Shown: positions 14,319 through 23,404, counted from the first letter of the stretch. The stretch is 46,976 bases of DNA from JBOGJG01 sp050747825 (GCA_050747825.1 JBOGJG010000228.1:1-46976); one strand, 5' to 3'. The notes: generated by a model from the letters alone, not told the origin. Made by a program: numbers and translations.

Positions 14319-15449
14319 ATGAAAGACAACACCTTTTACAGCCTGGCGCTCTCGCTGGCGCCGGGACTTGGGACTACGCGGATTCACGAGATGATCCGCA
14401 AGTGCGGTTCGCCTTCGGAGGTCTTCAGGCGCTCTCGAAGTGAGCTCAAGCGCTTCAATCTGTCGCACGAGATCCAGCTCTTTCTGTCCAGCGGGCGCGC
14501 CCTGCGCCAAGCCGAAGAAACTTTGCAGGCTTGCGGCCACAGGGACATCGGCGTGATTTCTTTTTTGGACCAGGCTTATCCGCAGCTTCTGAAAGAGATC
14601 TTCGACCCGCCGGTGATCCTTTACTGCCGCGGAAGTATGGAATCCATTCACAATCCCGGCATTGCCATCGTGGGGGCCCGCCGCTGCTCGGTCTATGGCA
14701 AGCAGGTCACGCGGAAGCTGGCGCTCGAGTTGTCCGTGATGGGATTGAATATCGTCAGCGGGCTGGCTCGCGGGATCGATTCCCAGGCCCACCAGGGGGC
14801 CTTGGAAGGCGGAGGGGTCACGATAGGCGTTTTGGGGTCCGGGGTCGATGTGGTCTATCCGCGCGAAAACCGCCGGCTCTACGAGCAGATTCAGGAGCGC
14901 GGCTGCGTCCTGAGCGAATTTCCCTGCGGCTCCTTTCCCGCGCCTCAGAATTTTCCCATTCGCAACCGGGTGATCAGCGGGCTGAGCTACGGGACCATCA
15001 TTTCCGAGGCCTCGGAGTTTTCGGGTTCGCTGATTACGGCCCGGCTCACGCTGGAGCACAATCGCGAGCTGTGGGCCGTGCCCGGGAATATCACGACTCC
15101 GGGGAGCTACGGGCCCAATTACCTCATCAAGCAGGGAGCCAAAATTGTGCTGACGGCGCAGGATGTGATGGACGAACTGCCGATTTATGTCTTAGACTTC
15201 CTTTCCCGGAGCAGACCGAGTTCGCCGGCGCCGCTCCCTCACGGGAACGGCCCCTTGGGGAGCGGCCCTTTGTCGCCGCCGCAGGAGAAAGTCTTGAAAC
15301 TCCTGTCCTCGGATGCATCTACACATTTTGACTGGCTTTTAGGCAAATCGCAGATCAGCCTGTCAGAATTGAACGCGGTGCTGCTGGAACTGGAGCTCCA
15401 GGGCTTGGTCCGGCAATGGCCCGGCCGGCAGTTCAGTAAGAGACTGTAG
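14319..15449 (+). CDS. dprA: DprA/Smf DNA-processing protein
   Basis: This 376-residue protein loads RecA on incoming single-stranded DNA during natural transformation. A short N-terminal helical domain (1-100) is followed by the Rossmann-like core: IAIVGARRCSVYG (116-127), SGLARGIDSQAHQGAL (147-162), GVDVVYPRENRRLY (175-188), SEFPCGSFPAPQNFPIRNRVISGLS and SLITARLTLEHNRE. A C-terminal winged-helix (DprA_WH) begins near 320. The linker contains a low-complexity insert, PHGNGPLGSGPL (307-318), derived from a repeat related to the gagccgcgaccg family. The stop is immediately followed by a gctgtagccttcgaac repeat. It is 31 bp upstream of topA. Confidence 0.94.
   Translation: MKDNTFYSLALSLAPGLGTTRIHEMIRKCGSPSEVFRRSRSELKRFNLSHEIQLFLSSGRALRQAEETLQACGHRDIGVISFLDQAYPQLLKEIFDPPVILYCRGSMESIHNPGIAIVGARRCSVYGKQVTRKLALELSVMGLNIVSGLARGIDSQAHQGALEGGGVTIGVLGSGVDVVYPRENRRLYEQIQERGCVLSEFPCGSFPAPQNFPIRNRVISGLSYGTIISEASEFSGSLITARLTLEHNRELWAVPGNITTPGSYGPNYLIKQGAKIVLTAQDVMDELPIYVLDFLSRSRPSSPAPLPHGNGPLGSGPLSPPQEKVLKLLSSDASTHFDWLLGKSQISLSELNAVLLELELQGLVRQWPGRQFSKRL
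15236..15272. repeat. gctccctcacgg...ggggagcggccc block inside dprA
   Basis: Its left end shares gctccctnacgg with the motif at 12311-12333, and its right end ggggagcgg with the opposite end. It encodes the linker between the DprA core and the winged helix. Confidence 0.65.
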
Positions 15450-15480
15450 GCTGTAGCCTTCGAACTGGTACACGAACGAC

Positions 15481-17751
15481 ATGGGTAAATCAATAGTGAT
15501 CGTCGAATCACCGGCAAAGGCGAAGACAATTGAAAGGTACCTGGGCAAAGACTACCTGGTTCGCGCCTGCGCGGGACACATCAAGGATCTTCCCAAGAAG
15601 AGCCTGGGTGTGGACCTCAAGCACGACTTCCAGCCGACTTACCGGATCATCCCGGGCAAGGAGAAGGTCGTTCGAGAGCTGAAGAAGACGGCTGAAAAAT
15701 CGGACGCCATTTACCTGGCCGCCGACCCGGACCGCGAGGGGGAAGCCATCTGCCAGCACCTGGCCGAGGAGCTTAATGGCTCGAAAGACCGGCAGATGTT
15801 CCGGGTCCTTTTCAACGAAATCACCAAGAACGCCATCATCAGCGCCTTTGATAATCCTTCCCAGATCGACCACCACAAGGTCGAGGCGCAGCAGGCCCGG
15901 CGCATCCTGGACCGCCTGGTGGGATACAAGATCAGCCCGCTGCTCTGGCAGAAAGTGCGGCGCGGGCTCTCGGCCGGCCGGGTGCAGTCGGTGGCGCTGC
16001 GCCTGATCGTGGACCGCGAGAAGGAAATCCGCGCCTTTGTCTCGGAAGAGTACTGGAACTTCACGGCCCGCCTGCACGCCCAGAATCCTCCGCCTTTCGA
16101 GGCCAAGGCCGTCAAGCTCAACGGCAAGAAATTCAAAATCTCCAATCAGGAGGAGGCCGACCGGCTTCTGGAGGAGTTGCAAAAAGCCGACTTCGTCGTC
16201 AGCGACGTCCAGAAGAAGGAAAGAAAGCGCAATCCGGTGCCGCCTTTCATCACCAGCAAGCTTCAGCAGGAGGCTTCGCGCAAGCTGCGCTTTTCGGTCA
16301 AGAAGACCATGACGCTGGCCCAGCGGCTTTACGAGGGCATTGAAACAGGAAGCGAGGGGCTGCAGGGCCTGATCACCTACATGCGTACCGATTCCACGCG
16401 CATTTCGAACACGGCTCTTGAGGAAGTGCGCGGCTACATAGATGAATCCTATGGAAGCCGTTACCTGCCTTCAAAGGCTCAGCTTTACCGCGGGAAAAAA
16501 GGCGCCCAGGACGCCCACGAGGCCATTCGTCCCACCTCCGTGGCGCGCACTCCGGAAGAGGTGAAGCCGTACGTGGACCGGGACGAGTACCGGCTTTACG
16601 ACCTGATCTGGAAGCGCTTTGTGGCGTCCCAGATGAATCCGGCCGTCTTCGACCAGACGGACATCGAGATTGCCGCCGGCAAAGCGGAATTCAAGGCCGT
16701 CGGCTCGATCATGAAGTTCGACGGATTCCTGAAGCTTTATCAGGAAGGCCGCGACGATGCAGATCAGGCCGAGTCCGAAGAGGGCGACAAGAACCTGCCC
16801 GATGTGGCGGTGGGCGAAAAGCTGCGCGTCGAGAAGATCGTGCCCGAGCAGAAGTTTACCCAGCCGCCGCCGCGCTATTCGGAAGCCACGCTGGTGAAGG
16901 CTCTGGAGGAGAAGGGAATCGGGCGGCCTTCGACTTACCAGCAAATCCTGGCCGTCATCATGAGGCGCGAGTACGTCAGCAAGGACGAGGGCCGCTTTGT
17001 CCCGACGGAGACGGGAGAGGTCGTGATCGACCTGCTGGTGAACCACTTTGCCGAAATTTTCGATTACGATTACACCGCCAGGATGGAGCGGAACCTGGAC
17101 GAAATCGAGAGCGGCAAAGAGGATTGGATCCAGACACTGCATGGTTTTTATCAGGAGTTTTCCAAAGAGCTGCAGCAGGCCAAGAAGGAAATGAAGAACC
17201 TCAAGCGCGAGGAGGTCCCGGCCGGCGAGCAGTGCGAAAAGTGCGGCTCCGGGATGATCATCAAGTGGGGCCGTTTCGGAAGATTCATGGCCTGCAGCAA
17301 TTTCCCCCAGTGCAAGAACACCAAGGAACTGCGCAAGGAGGGTTCGGCCCCGGAGCAGCCGCAGGTAGAGGAGCTGGAAAAAGAAATCTGCGAGAAGTGC
17401 GGCAAAGCTATGGTTCTCAAGAAAGGCCGTTACGGCGAATTCCTGGCCTGCTCAGGCTATCCCGAGTGCAAGAACACCCGGAAGATCGTCCAGACCACGG
17501 GCGTGAAGTGTCCGCAGTGTGCTGAAGGAGAAATCGTCCAGCGCAGGTCCAGAAAAGGCAAGATCTTTTACGGATGCGGCACCTATCCGAAATGCCGGTT
17601 TATACTCTGGCAGAAGCCCGTAGGCGAAGCCTGCCCCCAATGCGGTGCGCCCTACCTGCTGGAGAAATCCACCAAGAAAGAAGGCCTGGCCCACTACTGC
17701 GCCAATAAGGAGTGCGGATTCAAACAGGCGATCGAATCAGTCGCCGGATGA
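15481..17751 (+). CDS. topA: DNA topoisomerase I
   Basis: This 756-residue type IA topoisomerase relaxes negative supercoils. The TOPRIM domain starts at residue 4 (SIVIVESPAKAKTIERYLG) and holds DPDREGE at 82-88. The catalytic tyrosine is Y300 in GLITYMRTDSTR. The gate domains follow to about 570. The C-terminus carries four zinc-ribbon modules with CxxC pairs (CEKCGSGM, CEKCGKAM, CPQCAEGE, CPQCGAPY). The length is normal. No clear ribosome site precedes the ATG. The TGA stop leads straight into the repeat gtgtgattcgcgtgattcg. Confidence 0.97.
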   Translation: MGKSIVIVESPAKAKTIERYLGKDYLVRACAGHIKDLPKKSLGVDLKHDFQPTYRIIPGKEKVVRELKKTAEKSDAIYLAADPDREGEAICQHLAEELNGSKDRQMFRVLFNEITKNAIISAFDNPSQIDHHKVEAQQARRILDRLVGYKISPLLWQKVRRGLSAGRVQSVALRLIVDREKEIRAFVSEEYWNFTARLHAQNPPPFEAKAVKLNGKKFKISNQEEADRLLEELQKADFVVSDVQKKERKRNPVPPFITSKLQQEASRKLRFSVKKTMTLAQRLYEGIETGSEGLQGLITYMRTDSTRISNTALEEVRGYIDESYGSRYLPSKAQLYRGKKGAQDAHEAIRPTSVARTPEEVKPYVDRDEYRLYDLIWKRFVASQMNPAVFDQTDIEIAAGKAEFKAVGSIMKFDGFLKLYQEGRDDADQAESEEGDKNLPDVAVGEKLRVEKIVPEQKFTQPPPRYSEATLVKALEEKGIGRPSTYQQILAVIMRREYVSKDEGRFVPTETGEVVIDLLVNHFAEIFDYDYTARMERNLDEIESGKEDWIQTLHGFYQEFSKELQQAKKEMKNLKREEVPAGEQCEKCGSGMIIKWGRFGRFMACSNFPQCKNTKELRKEGSAPEQPQVEELEKEICEKCGKAMVLKKGRYGEFLACSGYPECKNTRKIVQTTGVKCPQCAEGEIVQRRSRKGKIFYGCGTYPKCRFILWQKPVGEACPQCGAPYLLEKSTKKEGLAHYCANKECGFKQAIESVAG

Positions 17752-17778
17752 TTCGTGTGATTCGCGTGATTCGTTAGG
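17751..17778. repeat. gtgtgattcgcgtgattcg repeat after topA
   Basis: A tandem of a roughly 9-bp gtgattcg unit beginning at the topA stop. Same family as the copies in and after slt, murU-like, mqnA and the first CRTAC1 gene. Confidence 0.75.
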
Positions 17779-17779
17779 C

Positions 17780-18059
17780 TAACAGCCTGTGGTAAAAGTC
17801 CTGAGGGGTCGTGTTAGGGGCGCCGAGGGCTCGGATGCAAGGCCCGGCGACGCCGGCGATGCCGTTGCATCGTCCAGGAGCCGCAACGCCGCAGACGGGT
17901 CCTCGCCGCCCCTAACCCAAAGGGCGCCAGGGGATTGCCGCCGCCGGCTGCGTTGTTCGTCGTCGACGATGCTGTAGCATCGCCTTCCTCCTCTCGCCTT
18001 GCCGGACGACTCCACTTCCCTGGCGCACGGCCCCTCAGGACTTTTACCACAGGCTGTTA
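17780..18059. mobile_element. 280-bp MITE-like inverted element
   Basis: The ends are 34-bp inverted repeats with one mismatch (left taacagcctgtggtaaaagt from 17780; right arm 18026-18059). The interior also looks like two diverged inverted copies: gatgccgttgcatcgtcc in one half matches gatgctacagcatcgtc on the other strand, each followed by an aacgc(c/a)gc stretch. The whole element could fold into a long imperfect hairpin. It has no credible coding capacity. A degenerate single copy of the end sequence lies at 26476-26500. Flanking target duplications are not obvious. Confidence 0.7.
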
Positions 18060-18094
18060 GGGCTCCCCCAGCTTAAAACTCCAGCCGCGCGCTC

Positions 18095-18130
18095 AAAAAA
18101 AAGGGGGATGGCTTGATTAAGCCATCCCCC
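18095..18130 (-). terminator. Rho-independent terminator of the TonB-dependent receptor gene
   Basis: Read on the minus strand, a perfect 12-bp stem (GGGGGATGGCTT / AAGCCATCCCCC) with a 4-base loop is followed by eight T residues. It lies 26 bp after the receptor's stop codon. Confidence 0.93.
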
Positions 18131-18155
18131 TTGCTTGCAGCAGATCGCGAATCGG

Positions 18156-21100
18156 TTAGAACATGTACTTGATGGCGAACTGCATGATCCTACGCCCTCT
18201 CTTCAGGGCCGTTCGGCCGATGTTGTTGGTCTCGATGGTCTCCGGTAGAAGGGCGCCCTCGGTAAAATTCAGACGCAGCTCCTGTCCCGAGAAGAAGGGG
18301 ATCGGATGGTTGATGACGTTGTAGAACGAAGCCCGGAACTGGAGCTTACGGTCCTCCTGATTCCCAATCTGCCAGTTTTTGAAGATGGACACGTCGTGGT
18401 TCTGGAATCCGGGCCCTTTGAAATACGGCAAAGCGTAATGGCCATTGTTTCCAATGGTGGGAGCCTCGAAGCATCGAGGATTGAACCATTCACCCTCCTG
18501 TGTTCCCTCTCTGGGATCGCAAATCAGCACCGGCTGCGCCGTCGTATCAGGTGATCCGGTGATGTCAATCTGATCGTTAGCGCTGATGCCGTCCGATGTC
18601 ATTCCGGCCATACCGAGCCTTCGGATGGGCGCTCCACTCTGAAACTGCGTAATGCCCGTCAACTGCCAGCCGTTCAGGATCTCCCGCCAGATGGGCAGGT
18701 CCGTAGCATTGGGAATCAGGTAGTTGTAAGCGAGGCTGAACGAGTGGGTCCGATCGTACCCCAGCGGTCCGTAGCTTCGATTGCGGATGTCGAAGGCATC
18801 CACGTTCACACCGAAGGAGTCGCCGCCGATGCCCATAGCCTTCGAGAAGGTATAGGAGCCGGCGAAGTTAAAGGCTCCGGTCTGCCGATTCAGCATGACC
18901 TGCAACGAGTGATAATTCTGCGAGAGCATGTGCCGCTTCATAAAGATGTCGTTGAAGCTGTGGAAGGGACGGAAGTCAGCCTCGTTGTCGGAACCCAAGG
19001 GCATGGTTCCCTCAGCAATGACGTTGATCTGCCGGATATTTCCAGAGTTATTAGAAGTCAACTGGTGACTGGACGTGTTACCGACATAAGAAGTCTCCCA
19101 GAAAATATTAGCCGGCAGACGCTGAGAAACGGTCAGACTGAACGAGATGGTCTGCGGATAGGCATCGCTATTGGGCTCCAGCACCGAGATGCTGCTCTTC
19201 TGGAGACTGGGTTCCTGCGTGTCTGGATGACCCAGATCAAATCCGCAGCACAAGTACACGTTCTGCGCGAGAGGCGGATTGTTGACCGCTCCCAGAGAAT
19301 CCGCGCCTCGTCCGTGATAGTGGTACATGCCTGCGCCACCCCTCAGTACGGTTTGCCCGTTTCCGGTGAGGTCATAGGCGAATCCGAATCGAGGCGAAAC
19401 CAGCAGCGCCGGCGTCTTCCAGACGGACTTGGGGACATCATGGCCGAGATAGTGAGCGACCAGTCCGGAATAGGCATCGAGCGGAGCGTTCGGATCGTAG
19501 GTCCGGGGATCGAAGCCGGCCAGCCGGCCTTCCAAATCGTAGTTGAAACCGTTGTGGAGGAAACGCGTACCCAATTCGAGTGTCAGGCGACGAGTCGTCT
19601 TCCAACTGTCCTGGATGTACCAGGCCCACTCATGGCGGCGCAGTTTGCCGGTCACGTTGGTGGTGGATTCGACATAATCCGAAGCCCGTCCCAGGAGCAG
19701 GTCGGAGTATGCGTTACCGGTGGCGTTGTCACCCCAGCTGGAGAAGGCAAAGAGCCCGATGTCGTAGTTGGTGGTGGGTTCGTCGTTTGTGGTCATACCC
19801 CAGCGGCCGCCCATTTTGATCGTATGCGTATCGATGACCTTGCTGAAGTTGTCCTCGGCGCTCACCAGCCACTTGTTTCCAAAAATGGTCGGATTGATCA
19901 GTCCACCGGACTGATGGAGAGTGGCCAAGCCGCTGCTCCAGCCGGTCAGACTGGGGACCATATCCACGCCGTTATTGAAGAGTCCCTCGTAGGGATAACC
20001 CAGAGCACTTCGGGAGACCTTGTCCGGATCTTCCAACTCGTGAGGCATCTTCCAGTAGGTCAAGGCCACCACGACTTCGTTGGTGGTGGTCGGACTCAAT
20101 ACATTGGCCAGACTGGTGGAGGAGGACCAGGTATGATAATCACCGTTCAGGTTGGATGGATACGGCACTTCCTGGTCATTGGTCCACCACAGAGTATACG
20201 GATAATTGGTCCCCTGGAACTCATGGTTGAAGCGAGTGTAGAGCTTGGTATTGTCTGAAATGTTCCAGTCAACACGCACCAGTTCCTGATCGCGATTCTG
20301 ACTCCTGACCACGTTGGAAACATAGTTCCAACCGTCATTGAGCGCCGGGTCGCGGTTGGGCAGCGGATACAGGTTAATCAGAGCCCGCCCGCCTGGATCA
20401 AAGAGCGAGGGATCGATAATCCCGTTTTCTGAAATTCCTTCAAATCCCGGGTCGGTCCAATTGCCCCAGAAGGTGCTGGTGGGACAGCCGTTGTAGCCTT
20501 TTACAGAGTAGCCGCCAGTGCAGATCTGGCTGAAATCTCCCTGCCTCATGGCTGCTGTCGGAACAACCGCCGGAATATCCCCCTGAGTGAAGTTCTGGCC
20601 CATGTACTCGAAGCCGGCGAAGAAAAAGACTTTCTCGCGATCGGGCGTCAGCGGCCCTCCGATGTTGAAACCCGGAAAATAGTAGGACTCCTCAGGCTTC
20701 GAGGTTCCAAAGCGGTTAGCACGCCAATCCTGAGAATTAAAGGCATCCTGTCGGAAATAGACGTAGCCTGCACCGTGAAATTCAGAAGTCCCCGCTTTGG
20801 AGACGCTGCTCAGGACCACAGGCCCCTTCGCGTTCTCCGCCCCGAAGCTCGCGGTCTGCACCTTAACCTCGGAGACGAGGTCAACGTTGGGGGTCACGGC
20901 TGCCCCGCACTCACAGCCGGGGTCAATCACATCGGCTCCGTCCGACAGCAATGCGACCTGGGTATTTCGGGTTCCCGCCACGTTATACTGGCCGAGTCCC
21001 TGATTAAACTGGACGGTCTCACCGGGGAAACCCTCACCCGTGTACACCACTCCGGGCAGAATCTTTAACAGCTCGACAGCACTGCGCCCGACAATTGAAA

Positions 21101-21551
21101 GATTCTGGATTTCCTTACTGGTGATAACGGCGGACTTCTCACCACTGTCCATCGGGGCAATCGTGTCCTGAGCGGCCGATACGGTGACCTCCTCAGCGGT
21201 TGCTGCCACCGCCAGGGTGACTTCCCGGATGGAGACTTTGTCACCGATGCGGAAGATCACGTTAGTCCGACGCCATGTGGCAAACCCAGGCATCATAATC
21301 TCGACAATGTAAGTTCCTGCCGGGATGGCAGTGATGGCAAAAAATCCTTCGTCGTTGGTGACAGTTCTCCGAGTGTCCCTCGTGCCCTCATTGATCAGGA
21401 CAACGTCCGCTCCAGGAATAATAGCTTGGGACTCATCCAGGACCGTTCCCGTCAGAGTGCCGGTAGCCGCCTGACCGAATGCCGCTCCCGCGGCAGCCAT
21501 GCAGGTACAGAGACACACTAGCAGGAGTTTGGTAGATGAAATTCTTCTCAC
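18156..21551 (-). CDS. TonB-dependent receptor with N-terminal carboxypeptidase-regulatory-like domain
   Basis: This outer-membrane protein of about 1131 residues is of the Oar-like type common in Acidobacteriota. The GTG at 21551 is chosen because a strong GGAGGGGGG ribosome site lies six bases upstream (21558-21566) and a signal peptide follows at once (TKLLLVCLCTCMAAAGAAFG). Upstream in-frame sequence has no protein logic. Domains: a regulatory beta-sandwich at about 27-110 (TGTLTGTVLDESQAIIPGA), a plug at about 115-260 (AVELLKILPGVVY, QYNVAGTRNTQVALLSDG), then a beta-barrel ending in an aromatic residue (IKYMF). The substrate is unknown; large polymers or siderophores are typical. Part of its 5' region is duplicated at 23576-23670. 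Confidence 0.93.
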   Translation of the reverse strand: MRRISSTKLLLVCLCTCMAAAGAAFGQAATGTLTGTVLDESQAIIPGADVVLINEGTRDTRRTVTNDEGFFAITAIPAGTYIVEIMMPGFATWRRTNVIFRIGDKVSIREVTLAVAATAEEVTVSAAQDTIAPMDSGEKSAVITSKEIQNLSIVGRSAVELLKILPGVVYTGEGFPGETVQFNQGLGQYNVAGTRNTQVALLSDGADVIDPGCECGAAVTPNVDLVSEVKVQTASFGAENAKGPVVLSSVSKAGTSEFHGAGYVYFRQDAFNSQDWRANRFGTSKPEESYYFPGFNIGGPLTPDREKVFFFAGFEYMGQNFTQGDIPAVVPTAAMRQGDFSQICTGGYSVKGYNGCPTSTFWGNWTDPGFEGISENGIIDPSLFDPGGRALINLYPLPNRDPALNDGWNYVSNVVRSQNRDQELVRVDWNISDNTKLYTRFNHEFQGTNYPYTLWWTNDQEVPYPSNLNGDYHTWSSSTSLANVLSPTTTNEVVVALTYWKMPHELEDPDKVSRSALGYPYEGLFNNGVDMVPSLTGWSSGLATLHQSGGLINPTIFGNKWLVSAEDNFSKVIDTHTIKMGGRWGMTTNDEPTTNYDIGLFAFSSWGDNATGNAYSDLLLGRASDYVESTTNVTGKLRRHEWAWYIQDSWKTTRRLTLELGTRFLHNGFNYDLEGRLAGFDPRTYDPNAPLDAYSGLVAHYLGHDVPKSVWKTPALLVSPRFGFAYDLTGNGQTVLRGGAGMYHYHGRGADSLGAVNNPPLAQNVYLCCGFDLGHPDTQEPSLQKSSISVLEPNSDAYPQTISFSLTVSQRLPANIFWETSYVGNTSSHQLTSNNSGNIRQINVIAEGTMPLGSDNEADFRPFHSFNDIFMKRHMLSQNYHSLQVMLNRQTGAFNFAGSYTFSKAMGIGGDSFGVNVDAFDIRNRSYGPLGYDRTHSFSLAYNYLIPNATDLPIWREILNGWQLTGITQFQSGAPIRRLGMAGMTSDGISANDQIDITGSPDTTAQPVLICDPREGTQEGEWFNPRCFEAPTIGNNGHYALPYFKGPGFQNHDVSIFKNWQIGNQEDRKLQFRASFYNVINHPIPFFSGQELRLNFTEGALLPETIETNNIGRTALKRGRRIMQFAIKYMF

Positions 21552-21633
21552 TAAACACCCCCCTCCGTTGGAATATAGCCTGGATGTGCACACTGTAACT
21601 CGCCTGCACCCCAAAGTAAAGAGTTTTTTTGGG
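21471..21633. repeat. Receptor 5' region, copy A of a split duplication
   Basis: Blocks 21471-21527 (57 bp) and 21599-21633 (35 bp) recur at 23576-23632 and 23636-23670, apparently without mismatch. The 71 bp between the blocks here hold the receptor's promoter, ribosome site and start codon. Confidence 0.9.
21572..21577 (-). promoter_or_regulatory. Possible -10 element of the receptor gene
   Basis: TATATT on the minus strand lies 20 bp before the GTG and just upstream of the ribosome site. The -35 is weak (GTTACA about 16 bp further up). This segment is exactly what is missing from the duplicate copy at 23576-23670. Confidence 0.35.
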
Positions 21634-21700
21634 CTGTTTGCCTTCAGAAATGAAATCGGATCAGGTTCACAACTAGGTTCGCCTAAAAGCGGGAAAAGAA

Positions 21701-22486
21701 CTACGGTGCCCGGGCCTGATCCAGCTGGTGGACCAGGCTGCGGCGCAGCCGGCGGGTTTTGGCCAGGATTTTCTTTCGGGCGGGCTCGTCGAGCGTGAGG
21801 AGCAACTCCTGATGCTCGAGCGGCGTCAGACAGGCGACATACCCTTGCCAGTAGATCAGAATGACTGTGCTGGTCGGGCGCAGCAACTCCAGGGTTCGGG
21901 TGCGCGTTTTCGAGTTGAGTTCCTTTCGACCGATGCGCAGCCAATACCACTGCAGCAAACTGTAGGTGAGGAGTACAAAAACGACTTGATTGACGATGAG
22001 GTTGAAGGCGCCCGAGGAAAAATCTTCCAGATCGGAGAAACACTTCAACTGACGATGCCGTTCCTCAATCGTGGTGCGTAGCGTGTAATCATGCCGGCTT
22101 TCTGCCGGATCGGCGACGGGTCCGGTATCCAACAGTACCCAGTAATGGTAATGGCCGTCGCCGTAGACTTCGCGATTGACGATGGCTTGAAGCGGAATCG
22201 GACAGGAAGAGAAGGTCTCCAGCCCGGAAACGACGGCCACTTCGGAGCGAACGTGGAGGCCGGCGGGATCGGGCGCCGGGTGGGCGGCTTTCTGCGCCGC
22301 CCAGGTTTTCTGCCGGGCCGCTTCGCGTTTCTTCACCCGTTCCGGACGATGCACCGGAACGGGCGAGGTGGCGGCTGGAGGGGCCTCCCTCACCCGAAAA
22401 GAAAGTTCGCCCGCCTCAGCCAGCCCTACGACATCGTGGTAGATGTCTTGATTGCGCTTGGCGGGAACCAGCACTCGGATCCCCGA
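21701..22486 (-). pseudogene. IS4-type transposase, 5'-truncated remnant
   Basis: An open frame of about 260 residues covers the C-terminal half of a DDE transposase. The signature Y-x2-R-x3-E-x6-K is exact (YTLRTTIEERHRQLK), which is the IS4-family catalytic region with the last acidic residue. Before it lie GIRVLVPAKRNQDIYHD and YHYWVLLDTG. The N-terminal portion, with the first catalytic aspartate, is missing: near 22486 the frame joins a GTPase fragment. No terminal inverted repeats were recognised. Confidence 0.8.
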
Positions 22487-22802
22487 GCGTACGTCTCTTT
22501 GTGTTTTTTGTCGGCATCGAGATCCTCGCCGAGGCCTGGCATGTCGTAAACAATAATGCTCCGGGCTCCCGGTTTTAGCAAAGCACCATCAAAGGAAACC
22601 TCGCTTTCAATTTGAGTGCAGGCCTCTACGTGGCTCACAGGAAGGTTTGTACTAAATAACGTATTGATGGTGGAGCTTTTGCCCACGCCGGTCTTCCCAA
22701 TGATTGCAATCTTTGGAGGGCGATTGAGTTCGTCGATGATTGAACTCTCGAGCTTTTTTGTAATACATTTATTCTGTCGATAGATAAACCGTATGGGGAC
22801 AT
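22487..22802 (-). pseudogene. GTPase (YeeP/YfjP-like) N-terminal fragment, frameshifted and truncated
   Basis: The minus strand encodes KIAIIGKTGVGKSSTINTLF (P-loop) and later YDMPGLGEDLDADKKH (the DxxG switch), typical of dynamin- or HSR1-like GTPases. No start codon exists in this frame. An ATG at 22802 in the neighbouring frame gives a plausible N-terminus (MSPYGLSIDRINVLQK) that joins the P-loop frame if one A is restored in the A6 run at 22754-22759. The 3' end is cut off at the transposase junction near 22490. Both breaks suggest a dead gene. Confidence 0.75.
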
Positions 22803-22808
22803 AGGATC

Positions 22809-23021
22809 ATGAATTCCGAAACAGTTACGCTCTCCCCCAAGTATCAGGTCGTCATTCCCCGCAAAATCCGCGAGGCTCTGGGGCTGAAACCCGGCCAGAA
22901 GATTCAAGCCATTCAATACGAGGGACGAATTGAGTTAATCCCGGTGGAGGCCATTCGACAGTATCGTGGGTTTTTGAAGGGCATCGACACGGAAGTAAGC
23001 CGGGAAGCGGACCGGGTATGA
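22809..23021 (+). CDS. AbrB/MazE-type antitoxin (VapB-like)
   Basis: This 70-residue swapped-hairpin DNA-binding protein has the signature VTLSPKYQVVIPRKIREALGL and then LKPGQKIQAIQYEGRIELIPV. It is the antitoxin and autoregulator of the PIN toxin that follows; the two genes overlap by 4 bp (ATGA). The ATG at 22809 follows TAGGA at a short distance. It is complete. It sits 6 bp from the remnant start of the divergent dead GTPase gene, so its promoter must lie inside that remnant. Confidence 0.93.
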   Translation: MNSETVTLSPKYQVVIPRKIREALGLKPGQKIQAIQYEGRIELIPVEAIRQYRGFLKGIDTEVSREADRV

Positions 23022-23401
23022 ACCTGGTGGATTCATCAGGATGGCTGGAATATTTTGCCGACGGAGGAAACGCGGAACGTTTTGTACCTGCAATTGAACA
23101 AACGGAAGAGCTCCTCATCTCGACAATCAATCTGTACGAGGTATTCAAGAAAGTCCTTTCAGAAAGAAGCGAGCAAGAGGCCTTGAAAGTGGTTGCGATC
23201 ATGCAACAGGGAAAAGTAGTGGAAGTGGACGCCTCCATCTCCTTGAGCGCGGCCAAGCTCTCAGTCGAGCTGAATCTTCCCATGGCGGACGCCCTGATCT
23301 ATGCCACAGCAAGAGCTTTTGACGCTGTACTGTGGACTCAGGACTCGCATTTCAAATCGTTTGACGGAGTCCGTTTTTGGGCAAAGCGGAGTCAATCATG
23401 A
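23018..23401 (+). CDS. PIN-domain toxin (VapC-like RNase)
   Basis: This 127-residue PIN domain has the first acidic residue in NLVDSSGWLEYF, a central Glu in INLYEVFKKV, and the C-terminal MADALIYATARAFDAVLWTQDSHFK segment with two conserved aspartates. VapC toxins cleave tRNA or rRNA. All acidic residues look intact and the length is normal, so the module is probably functional, unlike the ruined genes on either side. Confidence 0.93.
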   Translation: MNLVDSSGWLEYFADGGNAERFVPAIEQTEELLISTINLYEVFKKVLSERSEQEALKVVAIMQQGKVVEVDASISLSAAKLSVELNLPMADALIYATARAFDAVLWTQDSHFKSFDGVRFWAKRSQS

Positions 23402-23404
23402 TTA

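Noticed and set aside
17779..18050. Several open frames of 60-80 codons on both strands
   Set aside because: They lie in the inverted element; the two strands encode similar peptides because the DNA is palindromic.
18744..20258. Plus-strand open frame of 504 codons
   Set aside because: Antisense to the TonB-dependent receptor, which has clear domains; the open frame follows from GC-rich codon usage.
21552..22043. Longer start for the TonB-dependent receptor, 164 codons upstream
   Set aside because: The extra part is antisense-frame translation of the transposase remnant; the ribosome site and signal peptide fix the start at 21551.
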